DNA from: Tunturiibacter empetritectus
GTDB taxonomy: Bacteria > Acidobacteriota > Terriglobia > Terriglobales > Acidobacteriaceae
Direction: 5' to 3'
NCBI RefSeq assembly: GCF_013410875.1
Contig: NZ_JACCCU010000003.1
Location: forward strand, 248,001-312,000
Length of the DNA stretch: 64,000 nucleotides
A program made the translations under genes and the position numbers. The notes under the pieces were generated by a model, which was given only the letters and a program-made list of their open reading frames with translations, was not told the origin of the DNA and did not search any database. Positions 16,621 through 24,432 of this stretch are shown piece after piece (position 1 is the first letter of the stretch; each line of letters begins with the position of its first letter).

Positions 16621-17019
16621 CTATTGCGCGGCTTTGGCGGCAAGCAACCCTGCTGCGGCGAGGTTCGCGGTAAACTCCGCTGGGAAGCCGTGTCGTTGCT
16701 CGAGCCACACGGGGTCGTTCCAGGAGAGCAAGACCTTACCGTCGGCTCCTTCGGCGACAAGAATTTTTAGCGGGAGATCAAGGGCTGCACTGGGTGCGGC
16801 AAGCATGACAGGAGTGCCAGACTTCGGGCTTCCGAAGATCAACAGCTTGGTTGGATGCATCTCGAAGCCTGCTGCGGACGCCTCGCCGGAGTGATCCACG
16901 ATCGCAAAGAGCTTGACTCCCTTTTCTTTGAGAAGAGCTTCGAGACGGGAGACTGTTTCGTCAACAGAGTAGCGGCTGGTGCAGGATTTTATCCCTTCGT
17001 GTGTCTGCTGATCGGTCAT
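16621..17019 (-). CDS. DUF302 domain protein
   Basis: 132 residues that match the DUF302 pattern: 'SVDETVSRLEALLKEKGVKL', 'FAIVDHSGEA', 'MHPTKLLIFGSPKSGTPVML' and 'LPLKILVAEGADGKVLLSW'. These are small alpha/beta proteins of unknown biochemical function, often near redox or metal genes. A strong GGGAGGG ribosome site precedes the ATG. Confidence 0.88.
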   Translation of the reverse strand: MTDQQTHEGIKSCTSRYSVDETVSRLEALLKEKGVKLFAIVDHSGEASAAGFEMHPTKLLIFGSPKSGTPVMLAAPSAALDLPLKILVAEGADGKVLLSWNDPVWLEQRHGFPAEFTANLAAAGLLAAKAAQ

Positions 17020-17060
17020 AAATCAACCCTCCCAAGTTGAGTGTTGGCCCACTCAACGAA

Positions 17061-17083
17061 GATACCCCCTATGAGAGGGTATC
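17061..17083. terminator. Possible hairpin downstream of the M28 peptidase gene
   Basis: Seven-base arms GATACCC and GGGTATC separated by 9 bases, between the DUF302 start and the end of the peptidase gene. The T run on the minus strand is weak, so the terminator role is tentative. Confidence 0.4.
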
Positions 17084-17113
17084 TGTGAGTTTGCGACGAT
17101 AGCTGTTTGTGTT

Positions 17114-18901
17114 TTACTTCGCTGCGTTGGCGGGCGGGACTGCGTTGGGATAGATTTCGGGAATTGGCGCGGTCCTTTGTTTCTCCAACTCCGGATGCGG
17201 GAACGGCTTGCGCGGCATCATAACGTCGCGCTCGCTGGTGTTGTAGAGGAAGATCGCCTCGACTACCGCTGCCTGCTCGAGATCGAGCGCGTGCAAACGA
17301 TCGTAGGTGTCCATGTCGGAGTGATGGGTTCGCGTCTCGTAGTCCAACGGATCCTGAATGTACTGGAAGCCGGGAAGGCCAACCGCATCGAACGATAAGT
17401 GGTCGGTGCCGCCGGTGTTGCGGTAGGAGATTGTCGTTACGCCGAGGTCGGCGAGGGGCGCGATCCACTGCTTGAAGATCGGGGCAATCGCCCAGTTCTC
17501 CTGTGTATAGACGCCACGTACCTTGCCGGTGCCGTTGTCCAGATTGTAGTAGGCGTCGAGGGTCTCCCACTCCTTGGTCGTGGACAGCGCGCCGCGCTGA
17601 CGCATGAAGGAAGGCACGCTTGCAGGCTCGGGAACCTTTGGCTCTGCAAAAGTGCCGAAGTGCTGTTTGACGTATCCCTGCGAACCAAACAGGCCCTGCT
17701 CTTCGCCAGACCAGAGCGCGATACGTATCGTGCGTTTTGGTTTGATGCCGAGGGACTTCAGGATTCGAACGGCTTCCATTGCGACGATCGAACCTGCGCC
17801 GTTGTCGGTTGCGCCGGTACCGGAGATCCAGCTGTCGAGATGACCGCCAACCATGACGACCTGATCCTTCAACTTTGAATCGGTTCCAGGAATCTCCGCG
17901 ACTGTGTCGAAGCCATGCTCGTGGTCGCCAGTGAACTTCGTTTCGATGTTGAGCTCGAGCGTTACCGGGACGTGGTTTTCTACCATGCGTCCGAGGCGGT
18001 TGTAGTGCTCAATCATCATCACGGCATTGGGAATGGTGACTGCGTTTTCTTTTTTCTGTGCATCGCGGGCGAGGTTCGCACCGTTGTCGTCGAAGATGAT
18101 GCCGGTTCCGCCTCCGTCTCCTCCGTCGCGGCTCGGTGTCAGCACGGCAAGCGAGCCTTCGTCTGCCATCATCTTGAGAGCGGCTTTGCGAATCTCGGCG
18201 ATCTTCATTCGGTCGGCGAGGAACTTTGCAAACTCTGGGGAACCCGGGGTGAAGCGTCCGCCACGCGACTCATAGGTTTCCATCTCCTTGAGCTCTGCGT
18301 CGGTGTAACGGCGGAATAGCGGCTCGGTGATGTCCGGAGTGGGACGCATTGCGCCCAGGAGAACGATCTTGCCTTTGAGCGTGCCTTTGTACTTTTCGAG
18401 GTCGCTCATCTCTTGCACGTTCATGTATACGACTTCGCCGGTGACAGGACCGTTGGTTGCAGGGGACCACGGGGCAGCTTGTGCCCAGAGCGGTTCTGGA
18501 TCAGGCGATATCATGCGCACCCAGGTGTTGATCTGCTGCCAGCCCATGCCGAACTCACCCCAATCTTCGAGGTGCGCGTTTTCCAGGCCGATCTTCGTCA
18601 GCGTGTCGCGCGTCCAGGCGTTGGCCTTCGCCATGTTCGGCGAGCCGGTTAGCCGGGGTCCGATCCCATCAGCCAACGCCCCCCCGAATTCCATGACGTG
18701 TGAGTGTTTGAAACCCTCTTCTCGGATGCGCGCATACATGGTGAGATCGATGTTCTCGGTCGCGGGTTGCGGTCCGTAGTAGGAGGGGATTTCAACCGTG
18801 GCATCTTTGGCTTTCTTATCGGCGGCAACGGAAGGGACGGCGAAGCTTGCGATTGCAGCCGTACAGCAGCTCCAACGCGCAATGGCACGAACGAATGACA
18901 T
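17114..18901 (-). CDS. Secreted M28-family zinc aminopeptidase
   Basis: 595 residues with a signal peptide (ending near VPSVAADKKAK). A PA-type insert lies in the first half. The M28 catalytic core is in the second half: 'VVMVGGHLDSW' (zinc His and Asp), 'GATDNGAGSIVAMEAVRIL' (bridging Asp), 'IALWSGEEQGLFGSQGYV' (catalytic Glu pair), 'TGKVRGVYTQENWA', and the late 'RTHHSDMDTYDRL' with a zinc His. It is expected to cleave N-terminal residues from peptides outside the cytoplasm. GGAGG precedes the start. It is a single gene. Confidence 0.93.
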   Translation of the reverse strand: MSFVRAIARWSCCTAAIASFAVPSVAADKKAKDATVEIPSYYGPQPATENIDLTMYARIREEGFKHSHVMEFGGALADGIGPRLTGSPNMAKANAWTRDTLTKIGLENAHLEDWGEFGMGWQQINTWVRMISPDPEPLWAQAAPWSPATNGPVTGEVVYMNVQEMSDLEKYKGTLKGKIVLLGAMRPTPDITEPLFRRYTDAELKEMETYESRGGRFTPGSPEFAKFLADRMKIAEIRKAALKMMADEGSLAVLTPSRDGGDGGGTGIIFDDNGANLARDAQKKENAVTIPNAVMMIEHYNRLGRMVENHVPVTLELNIETKFTGDHEHGFDTVAEIPGTDSKLKDQVVMVGGHLDSWISGTGATDNGAGSIVAMEAVRILKSLGIKPKRTIRIALWSGEEQGLFGSQGYVKQHFGTFAEPKVPEPASVPSFMRQRGALSTTKEWETLDAYYNLDNGTGKVRGVYTQENWAIAPIFKQWIAPLADLGVTTISYRNTGGTDHLSFDAVGLPGFQYIQDPLDYETRTHHSDMDTYDRLHALDLEQAAVVEAIFLYNTSERDVMMPRKPFPHPELEKQRTAPIPEIYPNAVPPANAAK

Positions 18902-19025
18902 GCTTAATGGTCCTCCAGGAAGTGTTCTGAGAGCGAAGAATAGCAGATATCACCGACAGACCGCATCGAGCAAATGTCTCTCAGACTTAATTTGGAGAAC
19001 CGAGCGAAAACTATCTGACTGACTA

Positions 19026-19343
19026 TCAGCTTCTGCGCAGCTGCCTGCGTATCCACAGGGTACCCAGGTAAGACAGCGCCACCAGCAGTACCAAGATACC
19101 CACCGGCAATCCGATCCGTGTATAAGTCAGCGAAAAATCGACCGCATGGTGGGTTGCCGTGTTGTAGAAGAGAACTCCGAAGATTGCGCAGAAGGTCGCC
19201 GCGAAGAAAGCCGCAAACCCCAGTGCAAAACTCATTAGGAGGCTGGTAAACCAGCCCAGATCGCCCAGAGGTACACCAAAGAGATAACCCGCGCCAAAGG
19301 TTCGAGGCGAGGCTGAACTTCCGTTCTGCGATGCTTGCGCCAT
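19026..19343 (-). CDS. Small membrane protein, unknown function
   Basis: 105 residues with three hydrophobic segments ('LGWFTSLLMSFALGFAAFF', 'FCAIFGVLFYN', 'LPVGILVLLVALSYLGTLWI') and a basic C-terminus (RRQLRRS). The family is not recognised. Its start codon is only 19 bases from the divergent gene at 19363. No ribosome site fits in between, so it may be leaderless (see 19349-19355). Confidence 0.7.
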   Translation of the reverse strand: MAQASQNGSSASPRTFGAGYLFGVPLGDLGWFTSLLMSFALGFAAFFAATFCAIFGVLFYNTATHHAVDFSLTYTRIGLPVGILVLLVALSYLGTLWIRRQLRRS

Positions 19344-19362
19344 ACCAGTAGAATACTGCTTT
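19344..19362. promoter_or_regulatory. Compact divergent promoter for two apparently leaderless genes
   Basis: Nineteen bases separate two start codons. They contain the palindrome AGTA-GAA-TACT. Read on the minus strand it gives TATTCT 6 bases before the ATG; read on the plus strand it gives TAGAAT 8 bases before the other ATG. Each looks like a -10 box whose transcript would start at or next to the AUG. The -35 regions would lie inside the opposite genes. Confidence 0.45.
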
Positions 19363-20133
19363 ATGGCAGAAGGTGTTCAGAGCGAGTTGGTACAGGCGGC
19401 GCAGGTGATCCGCGACGCAGTGGTGCAGCAGACACCAAACGGCATTCGTTACGCGGCGTTTGGGGATAATAATCTTGAGGCACTTGACCTCGAGCGTATG
19501 GTCCAGGCTGTGCCGGTCACCATCTCGGGTGCCATCGCGCGCAAGACTTATTACTTTGTGCCGCTTGCTTTGAGCGAGGCGCGAGGCAGCGAAGCTACGA
19601 TGGTTGCGCCGGCCTATACGCCTGAACTTGGCGACCAGGCGATCTGCCATCGCAATGTGACGCACGATGGCACGGAAGGCGTCTTCATTTCTACTCGTCT
19701 GCTTGGGGATCGCTTTGCGCTGGCGTTCGAGTTCTTCATCAATGTTGGCCACGCCTTCGTCGATGCGGTGGGCGTTCCACAGGCCTTTGATCAGCTCGTC
19801 TGGGGACAGGCTCTGGCTGATGTTCGCGGTGAGACCAGCCAGGATGCCTGGGAGAGCCGCGGTCTCGCGCTTGGCGGGAAGACGGAAAAGATTGATGGCA
19901 AACCGGTGATCGATGAGAAGGCCAAAACGGCTTTCCTTGAATCTGCCTTCTCGGACGCCGTTGCTATCTATCAGCTTTCGCTCTCGGTAGACTTCGACTA
20001 CTCCGAACTACGAGAGCGGGAGTATCCGCTGCTCGCTCCGCTGGCTCTTGCAGATCGTCTGCGCCTGGTGGCGCGGCTTTTTCCGCCGAATCCTACTTAT
20101 GAGTTTTCCATCCGATATCGCCGCCGCGCCTGA
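19363..20133 (+). CDS. Conserved hypothetical protein
   Basis: 256 residues, soluble, no signal peptide. Recognisable but unassigned features are 'AVPVTISGAIARKTYYFVPL', 'LGDRFALAFEFFINVGHAFVD' and 'SLSVDFDYSELREREYPLLAPLALADRLRL'. The family is not recognised and no catalytic motif is evident. No Shine-Dalgarno is present; it starts 19 bases from the divergent membrane protein gene. Confidence 0.7.
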   Translation: MAEGVQSELVQAAQVIRDAVVQQTPNGIRYAAFGDNNLEALDLERMVQAVPVTISGAIARKTYYFVPLALSEARGSEATMVAPAYTPELGDQAICHRNVTHDGTEGVFISTRLLGDRFALAFEFFINVGHAFVDAVGVPQAFDQLVWGQALADVRGETSQDAWESRGLALGGKTEKIDGKPVIDEKAKTAFLESAFSDAVAIYQLSLSVDFDYSELREREYPLLAPLALADRLRLVARLFPPNPTYEFSIRYRRRA

Positions 20134-20193
20134 GATGTCGGCCATGGTATTCGCGCAGAAAAACATCTAATTTCCGTGGGATGGGAGACGTCA

Positions 20194-20640
20194 ATGCCTG
20201 TAATTCGGAGTTGCAAACAGTGTGGCCAGAAGAATCGTATTGCCGCGAATCACCTTTCTGACACTGGCCGTTGCGGAGCTTGTAAAACCCCTCTGCCACC
20301 GCTCGACGAGCCTTTGCAGGTAGACGCGGCGCTCTTCGACGAGATTGTCCAGAACTCGCGCGTCCCCGTACTTGTTGACTTCTGGGCGGAGTGGTGCGGC
20401 CCCTGTCGTACTGCCGCTCCAGAGGTCGCGCGCACGGCGAAGGATATGGCAGGAGACGCCCTTGTGTTGAAGGTCGATACCGACAAGCACCAGCAACTCG
20501 CTGCGCGGTTCCAGGTGCGGGGTATCCCCAACTTTGCTGTCTTTTCGTCCGGCAAGCTGGTGAAACAGCAGGCTGGCGTTGTGGGGCACGACGTGATGGA
20601 GGGATGGCTGCGATCTATTGCTGCGGCTCGATCGGCTTGA
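20194..20640 (+). CDS. trxC: Thioredoxin 2 with N-terminal zinc ribbon
   Basis: 148 residues. The N-terminal four-cysteine zinc ribbon ('SCKQCGQKN' and 'GRCGACKTPLPP') is followed by a thioredoxin fold with the active site WCGPC (in 'FWAEWCGPCRTAAPEV') and the cis-Pro loop 'VRGIPNFAVF'. This is the TrxC arrangement, a reductase linked to oxidative stress. The frame is open to 20176, but the ATG at 20194 has GGGAG upstream and gives the family's normal start. Confidence 0.94.
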   Translation: MPVIRSCKQCGQKNRIAANHLSDTGRCGACKTPLPPLDEPLQVDAALFDEIVQNSRVPVLVDFWAEWCGPCRTAAPEVARTAKDMAGDALVLKVDTDKHQQLAARFQVRGIPNFAVFSSGKLVKQQAGVVGHDVMEGWLRSIAAARSA

Positions 20641-20694
20641 GGGATGGACTCGTATACTTGGCGCGGTGTTATTGCGTGTGAAGGATACGAATCG

Positions 20695-21240
20695 ATGAAG
20701 CTGATCTTCCTCTATGGTCTGCCCGCTACTGGAAAGTTGAGCGTCGCGCAGGAGTTGGCAGCGATGACCGGCTACAAGCTTTTCCACAACCATCTCACGG
20801 TCGACCTGCTTCTATCCGTGTTCGACTTTGGTACGCCAGGTTTCGTCGCGCTTCGGGAAGAGATCTGGCTTTCGGTATTTGATCAGGCCAGTCTCAGCCA
20901 CCTGCCGGCCCTCATCTTTACCTTCGCCCCCGAACCGACGGTGCGGCACAGCTTTCTTCAGAACGCTTTGCATACCATTTCGCAGAGAGGGGGCAACGTA
21001 GAGTTTGTCGAACTCGTTTGCCCGCTCAGCGAGTTGAAGAAGCGTCTGAATAGTCCCTCGCGGCTTCAATATCGCAAATTGACCTCAGAGACGCTGTTTG
21101 ATCAAATTCATGCGGCGGGTGGATTCGAGGGATCTTTTTTGCCAAAACCTCAGCTCTCGATCGACACAAGTTTATGTACCCCTTTACAAGCAGCCGCCAA
21201 AATCGCCGAAGTACTGGCGCTTGATCTATCGCTGACTTGA
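20695..21240 (+). CDS. P-loop ATPase/kinase-like protein
   Basis: 181 residues beginning MKLIFLYGLPATGKLSVAQEL, in which GLPATGKLS is a Walker A (GxxxxGK[ST]-like) loop of the small-kinase type. 'FHNHLTVDLLLSVFDFGTPGF' follows, and 'VELVCPLSELKKRL' resembles the lid-domain region of shikimate/gluconate-type kinases. The substrate is unknown. The start at 20695 is chosen because GAAGGA lies upstream and the first strand begins there; an upstream ATG at 20644 would add 17 unlikely residues. It is 54 bases after trxC. Confidence 0.75.
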   Translation: MKLIFLYGLPATGKLSVAQELAAMTGYKLFHNHLTVDLLLSVFDFGTPGFVALREEIWLSVFDQASLSHLPALIFTFAPEPTVRHSFLQNALHTISQRGGNVEFVELVCPLSELKKRLNSPSRLQYRKLTSETLFDQIHAAGGFEGSFLPKPQLSIDTSLCTPLQAAAKIAEVLALDLSLT

Positions 21241-21304
21241 TCGTGCGACGTATCGCTTGATTAGGAAGCAATCGAATGAGTTCACGAGCGGTTTAGGAAA
21301 CAAC

Positions 21305-21514
21305 CTACCAATCGCGGCTGTGATGGGGGATGCGGCCGCAGTCACCTTCGGTGAGGTAGCAGCGGAGTATTCCAAATAGAACCGTTGCCCCGGCACCGAT
21401 GATCATGAAAAGAATGCCTGTCGTAAGTCGTCCCGTGAAGTATGGAAACAGGAAGACAACAACTCCTGCGTACATCAAAATCGTCAGCACGATGCGTGTG
21501 ATGCTTCTTGTCAT
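21305..21514 (-). CDS. Small two-helix membrane protein
   Basis: 69 residues with two hydrophobic helices ('IVLTILMYAGVVVFLFPYF' and 'GILFMIIGAGATVLFGIL') and a short Cys-containing tail (RCYLTEGDCG). The start MTRSITRIV is preferred over a longer frame to 21613 because the extra N-terminus has no membrane or domain character and GGTAGAG precedes this ATG. Function unknown. Confidence 0.6.
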   Translation of the reverse strand: MTRSITRIVLTILMYAGVVVFLFPYFTGRLTTGILFMIIGAGATVLFGILRCYLTEGDCGRIPHHSRDW

Positions 21515-21671
21515 GTCTCTACCTACCAGTCCAAGCCCAGGCGGGGATTCACTTTCGGCATCCACGGGCTTTGGTATTGCACATCCTACTCTGACGTGAT
21601 TGGATTTTGCCATACTTTTCGGTGTATCCGGGACGCTGCAATGTCTTGCAACTTAGCTGTACTGATACTCG

Positions 21672-22157
21672 CTATGCGGTCACAATCCCCATCGCCAGGA
21701 TGGCGCCCAAGATAGCACTGAGATCCTCGACGAGCGCCACGGGCCAGTCTTTGGATCCCAACCGCACTACGATCTCTCGGCGAATCAGGAAGCCAGCGAA
21801 GGCGCCGATCAGGGCTCCCAGCACACAGAGGATGACGCCCTCGACTCCGGATCCGTTGAGTCCTGCAGCCACGATCGCTCCGACCAGCCCGGCAAAGACA
21901 AGCCTCGCGATCAGTGGGAACGGAGCCGTCCGATTGGGCGTTGTCGGTAGCTTATCTCCGATGAGCTCTCCCAAGGCGAGCACGGTGAAGATGATTGCGG
22001 TCACTAGTTTTCCGCTCCATGCGGCCCAACTGTCGTCTACTGATAGATGACCTGCGTAGGCGAACCAGCAAAGCACCGCCATGGCGGTCATTGTACGAAG
22101 GCCGGTGACGAGACCTAGCAGGGGGATGGCAATCAGCCAGGTCAGCATTTGCATCAT
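21672..22157 (-). CDS. DUF4126-like membrane protein
   Basis: 161 residues with about four hydrophobic segments, starting MMQMLTWLIAIPLLGLVTGL. 'GLRTMTAMAVLCWFAYAGHL' and the glycine-rich 'FAGLVGAIVAAGLNGSGVEG' resemble the DUF4126 type of small integral membrane proteins. AGGGGA is spaced correctly before ATG 22157, so this start is chosen over the longer frame to 22286. Function unknown. Confidence 0.72.
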   Translation of the reverse strand: MMQMLTWLIAIPLLGLVTGLRTMTAMAVLCWFAYAGHLSVDDSWAAWSGKLVTAIIFTVLALGELIGDKLPTTPNRTAPFPLIARLVFAGLVGAIVAAGLNGSGVEGVILCVLGALIGAFAGFLIRREIVVRLGSKDWPVALVEDLSAILGAILAMGIVTA

Positions 22158-22365
22158 ATAGTCCCCTTTCCCTGGAAGATCGAGCGTCAGTAGAGTGACA
22201 GATCTTCCCAGCGTACCGGTTGCCCTCATCGGGTCTGTGCCAGCCTTCCAATCGAAAACTATACTCGCAGATTTGTTATCCGCCACGGAGGTGAATCGAA
22301 AGTTGCTACGCCTTGCACTGCACTTATGATTTCTCTTTCGCTGAAACCATCTGATTTATAGGGAG

Positions 22366-23631
22366 TTATGCTTCTCGTAGCCAACTGTACAAAGGGAATT
22401 TCTCTGCCATTTCGAGCACTTGATTGCGAATCTGCTGCAGCTTGCTAGAGTCGGTTCGGTGTTCAAGAGCCTGCGCGATCCAGCCGGCAATGACGCGCAT
22501 CTCAGGCTCCTTCATGCCTCTTGTGGTCAAAGCGGGTGTGCCGATTCTGATGCCGCTGGGCTTCATCGGCGGGTTGGTGTCGTACGGGATTGCATTCTTG
22601 TTGACCGTGATTCCAGCCTCTCCCAGAGCGTGTTCTGCCTCTGAACCGAGTATTTCTTTCTGGAAGACGTCGATGAGGATGACGTGGGTGTCGGTGCCGC
22701 CGGAGATGATGCGATAGCCCTCGGAGGCGATGGCTTCGGCGAGGACTTTGGCGTTGGTAACTACCTGATTCGCATAGGTCGCGAACTCCGGTGTCAGAGC
22801 CTCTTTGAAGGCTACTGCTTTGGCTGCCACGATGTGAATGAGTGGGCCGCCCTGTTGGCCGGGAAAGACGCTGCGATCTACGCCTGCGGCAAACTCCTGA
22901 TTGCAGAGGATCAGGCCGGCGCGTGGACCGCGCAGGGTTTTGTGGGTGGTGGTGGTGACGATGTGGGCATGGGGAACGGGCGATGGATGCGCGCCTCCAG
23001 CTACAAGGCCGGCGAAGTGGGCCATGTCGACCATGAAGTAGGCACCTACCTTGTCGGCGATGGCGCGCATGCGGGGGAAGTCGAACTGGCGCGGATAGGC
23101 GCTCCCACCCCCTACGATTACCTTGGGTTTTTCGCGGAGTGCGATGGCTTCAAGTTCATCATAATCAACGGTTTCGGTGTCTTTGCGGACCTGGTAGCCG
23201 ACGATTCTGTAGAGTTTGCCTGAGAAATTGAGCTTGTGGCCGTGGGTGAGGTGTCCGCCGTGGGCCAGATCGAGGCCTAAAATGCAGTCGCCGGGGTTGA
23301 GGATGGTCATGTAGGCGGCGGCGTTGGCCTGGGAGCCGGAGTGGGGTTGGACGTTGACGTGGTCGGCGCCGAAGAGTTGTTTTGCGCGGTCGCGGGCTAT
23401 GTTTTCGACGACGTCGGCGTACTCGCAGCCGCCGTAGTAGCGCTTTCCAGGGTAGCCTTCTGCGTATTTGTTGGTGAAAACGGTGCCTGCGGCCTCTAAG
23501 ACTGCGCGGCTTACGAAGTTTTCGGAGGCGATCATCTCGAGGCCTTCGTGCTGGCGCTTTACTTCGTTTTCAATCTGAGCGGCGATTTCGGGGTCGGAGA
23601 CGGCCAGCGGGGCGTTGCGGTCGATGGGCAT
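22366..23631 (-). CDS. glyA: Serine hydroxymethyltransferase
   Basis: PLP enzyme that interconverts serine and glycine and supplies one-carbon units on tetrahydrofolate. Landmarks: '[19 protein letters not shown]', '[20 protein letters not shown]', the PLP lysine in '[15 protein letters not shown]' and '[20 protein letters not shown]'. At 421 residues the length is normal. No Shine-Dalgarno is seen; a TAAAAT hexamer lies exactly 6 bases before the ATG. Confidence 0.97.
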   Translation of the reverse strand: MPIDRNAPLAVSDPEIAAQIENEVKRQHEGLEMIASENFVSRAVLEAAGTVFTNKYAEGYPGKRYYGGCEYADVVENIARDRAKQLFGADHVNVQPHSGSQANAAAYMTILNPGDCILGLDLAHGGHLTHGHKLNFSGKLYRIVGYQVRKDTETVDYDELEAIALREKPKVIVGGGSAYPRQFDFPRMRAIADKVGAYFMVDMAHFAGLVAGGAHPSPVPHAHIVTTTTHKTLRGPRAGLILCNQEFAAGVDRSVFPGQQGGPLIHIVAAKAVAFKEALTPEFATYANQVVTNAKVLAEAIASEGYRIISGGTDTHVILIDVFQKEILGSEAEHALGEAGITVNKNAIPYDTNPPMKPSGIRIGTPALTTRGMKEPEMRVIAGWIAQALEHRTDSSKLQQIRNQVLEMAEKFPLYSWLREA

Positions 23632-23643
23632 GACGTTATTTTA
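23632..23643 (-). promoter_or_regulatory. Candidate leaderless -10 box of glyA
   Basis: On the minus strand TAAAAT is followed by AACGTC and then the glyA ATG. With a 6-base spacing the transcript would start at or beside the A of AUG, which agrees with the lack of a ribosome site. Confidence 0.4.
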
Positions 23644-24041
23644 TGTCACAGTTTTTTTTGGATTTTTTCTGGTGTTGGGCGGCGTGGTTTTTTGCTGTTT
23701 TGCTGTTGTTTTTGAGGGGTGTTTTGGGAAAAGGGGGTGTTTCGTTGTGGTGTTTGGATGGTGAGTTTGTGGTGGGATGCGTGGCTGAGATGGACGCAGG
23801 ACAGTGCACTTTTCGACGACGAAAAATACGCCACGATTTCGGACTTTATTTTTGGTCTTCGGCCATTACATTGCGGGTGGCAGCGTAGAGGTTGCCTGTG
23901 GAAAAAGAATATTCAGGGTTGGCAACCGGATTTGGTTTGGTTTTCGAACAAATAAGGTTTCCAAGTGGACATCCATTCGTTTGCAGTTGGCGTTCTTACT
24001 ATCAGCAGGCATAAGCAAGCAGCATTTGGAAAGGATCACCT
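23644..24041. other. Intergenic region with G/T-rich low-complexity tract
   Basis: About 400 bases without a supported gene. The first 90 bases (about 23650-23740) are almost only G and T on the plus strand, with T runs up to 8. On the minus strand this is an A/C-rich tract just upstream of the glyA promoter. The rest is mixed, with nothing recognised apart from the leader of the small gene at 24042. Confidence 0.6.
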
Positions 24042-24161
24042 ATGCAGACTTTATATATTGGAATTGCGTTTTCGATGATGGTGATTCTCCCGCTTCTTGT
24101 CGCCAAGTGGAACGGGACGCCGCGTGAGGAGTTTGAGTCCTCGTTCAATAGCGAGCAATAA
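24042..24161 (+). CDS. Single-pass membrane microprotein
   Basis: A 39-residue protein, MQTLYIGIAFSMMVILPLL followed by VAKWNGTPREEFESSFNSEQ: one membrane helix and a short charged tail. A good ribosome site (AAAGGA, about 8 bases before the ATG) and an intrinsic terminator 27 bases downstream support a real gene. Function unknown. Confidence 0.65.
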   Translation: MQTLYIGIAFSMMVILPLLVAKWNGTPREEFESSFNSEQ

Positions 24162-24187
24162 GCAGATTTTTCGAGCAGAGGTTAGGG

Positions 24188-24213
24188 GGGCCACGAGCTT
24201 TCGTTCGTGGCCC
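24188..24213 (+). terminator. Intrinsic terminator after the microprotein gene
   Basis: Nine-base stem GGGCCACGA / TCGTGGCCC with an 8-base loop, followed by TTCTT. Confidence 0.75.
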
Positions 24214-24237
24214 TTCTTACGTGTGGCACTAAGTGAC

Positions 24238-24350
24238 TGTCCTGCCGGACGGGCCTCCTGCGCGGAGCGCGACCACTTCGTGGTGGGTATACCCCTTCGG
24301 CTGGTCCTCCCGTTGGTCGGAATCATCATTCTGCTTGCGACCAACGGGGA
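24238..24350 (+). repeat. Dispersed palindromic element A, copy 1
   Basis: It begins TGTCCTGCCGGACGG and includes CCACTTCGTGG, GGTATACC and the stem CTCCCGTTGGTCG with its partner CGACCAACGGG (24338-24348). The same order of blocks occurs at 35395 and, as a full two-sided palindrome, at 49739. All copies are intergenic, as in REP/BIME-like families. An extended -10 box follows directly. Confidence 0.8.
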
Positions 24351-24360
24351 CGCTAGCGTT

Positions 24361-24369
24361 TGCTATAAT
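24361..24369 (+). promoter_or_regulatory. Extended -10 promoter element (TGCTATAAT)
   Basis: A consensus TATAAT with the upstream TGn lies 64 bases before the LamG-protein start and directly after repeat element A. No good -35 is seen at 17 bases, as is usual for extended -10 promoters. It should drive the LamG/Vps62-like pair. Confidence 0.6.
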
Positions 24370-24432
24370 CGGGCCGACGATCCCGGGCCCTCTCGACTTG
24401 AATCCACACTGCCGAGTCTGGCAGGAGGTCTT

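Noticed and set aside
24097..24432. N-terminal extension of the LamG protein's open frame
   Set aside because: The frame runs through a terminator, repeat element A and an extended -10 box. The ATG at 24433 has a perfect AGGAGG, so the upstream part is not coding.
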